DNA from: an uncultured bacterium
GTDB lineage: Bacteria; Verrucomicrobiota; Lentisphaeria; Victivallales; UBA1829
Assembly: GCA_900549045.1 (NCBI GenBank)
Contig: URNE01000166.1
Location: 1 to 5,921, forward strand
Length of the DNA: 5,921 bases
Direction: 5' to 3'
How positions within the stretch are numbered: position 1 is the first letter of the stretch; every line of letters begins with the position of its first letter. The notes under the pieces were generated by a model, which saw only the letters and a program-made list of their open reading frames with translations, made no database searches and had not been told where the DNA came from. This document shows, one piece after another, positions 5,508-5,921 of the stretch. A program made the translations under genes and the position numbers.

Positions 5508-5921
5508 TTACCGCGGGTTCTCTTTCCTGCACTCAAGACGACGGACCAGTGCGCGGAAGGCCCATTCATAGCCGTCCGCTCCCAGGCCCACGATCTGACC
5601 CACACACACCGGCGCCGTCAACGATCTGTGACGGAATTCCTCGCGTGTATGGATGTTGCTGATATGTACTTCGACCGCCGGAAGCCGGACCGCCTCCAGC
5701 GCGTCGCGGACGGCCACGCTCGTATGAGTGTAAGCCGCCGGGTTGATCACTATTCCATCGGTCCCGTTGAAAAGCGTCTCGCCAATATGATCGACCAGCG
5801 CGCCCTCGCTGTTGCTCTGGAAAAAGTCCATCTCCACCCCCAGCTCTTCCGCGACTTTGCGAAGGCGCGTCTCTATCTCCGTCAGAGTGACGGTTCCGTA
5901 GACTTCCACCTTCCGGCGCCC
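5508..5921 (-). CDS. aroQ: Type II 3-dehydroquinate dehydratase, 5' end beyond the right edge
   Basis: The visible 137 codons are nearly all of a type II 3-dehydroquinase (usual length about 145-150). The enzyme removes water from 3-dehydroquinate to give 3-dehydroshikimate in the shikimate pathway and normally forms a dodecamer. The reading frame stays open to base 5921, where it reads Gly-Arg-Arg-Lys-Val-Glu-Val-Tyr-Gly, matching the family's LG-x-REPEIYG lid loop. Its Tyr (codon 5898-5900) and Arg (5913-5915) line up with the catalytic loop residues. Further on are QSNSEG, INPAAYTHTSVAVRDAL (Asn and His of the active site), EVHISNIHTREEFRHRS and GLGADGY, all family hallmarks. A GTG at 5909 is not the start because it would remove the loop Arg and the GPNLNLLG segment; the true start lies about ten codons past the edge. 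The lid has RKV in place of the usual REP. accB follows after 39 bases. Confidence 0.96.
   Translation of the reverse strand, partial: GRRKVEVYGTVTLTEIETRLRKVAEELGVEMDFFQSNSEGALVDHIGETLFNGTDGIVINPAAYTHTSVAVRDALEAVRLPAVEVHISNIHTREEFRHRSLTAPVCVGQIVGLGADGYEWAFRALVRRLECRKENPR

Noticed and set aside
5907..5909. GTG as the aroQ start
   Set aside because: The frame is open upstream to the edge and encodes the lid Arg just before this codon, so the start must lie outside the window.

Overview
All genes in this window lie on the minus strand. They are packed as one probable operon of nine reading frames, two of them cut by the window edges. The window is GC-rich by eye, Shine-Dalgarno sequences are strong, and intergenic gaps are 39 bases or less, with several stop/start overlaps. 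No taxonomic marker is present. A tandem Asp23/Gls24 pair behind accBC, with rhamnosyltransferase-like glycosylation genes at this base composition, suggests a bacterium outside the low-GC Firmicutes. A PVC-group organism such as Lentisphaerota/Verrucomicrobiota is a guess of low confidence.

In transcription order (right to left) the layout is as follows. aroQ (type II 3-dehydroquinase) is cut at its 5' end by the right edge. accB (biotin carboxyl carrier protein) and accC (biotin carboxylase) follow; they provide the biotin-dependent half-reaction of acetyl-CoA carboxylase. Next come two tandem Asp23/Gls24-family proteins about 60% identical to each other by eye, then a single-pass membrane protein with an AmaP-like Asp23 fold. 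The next gene is a 521-residue protein with a rhamnosyltransferase-like GT2 domain followed by a polytopic GT-C-like region. A 236-residue polytopic protein comes next and looks like the missing C-terminal half of that GT-C region. Finally, the first five codons of another gene run off the left edge.

The order aroQ ... accB-accC-asp23 resembles the known Bacillus order (aroQ, pepQ, efp, accB, accC, yqhY), so the upstream half is a variant of a conserved lipid-synthesis cluster. The less ordinary part is downstream: a duplicated Asp23 pair, a candidate membrane anchor, and a split GT2/GT-C glycosyltransferase pair coupled by overlapping stops and starts. A reasonable inference is that malonyl-CoA supply, an Asp23 scaffold at the membrane and envelope glycan synthesis are co-expressed here. 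No promoter, terminator, RNA gene, mobile element or CRISPR array was seen, and no stretch over 300 bases lacks a gene.
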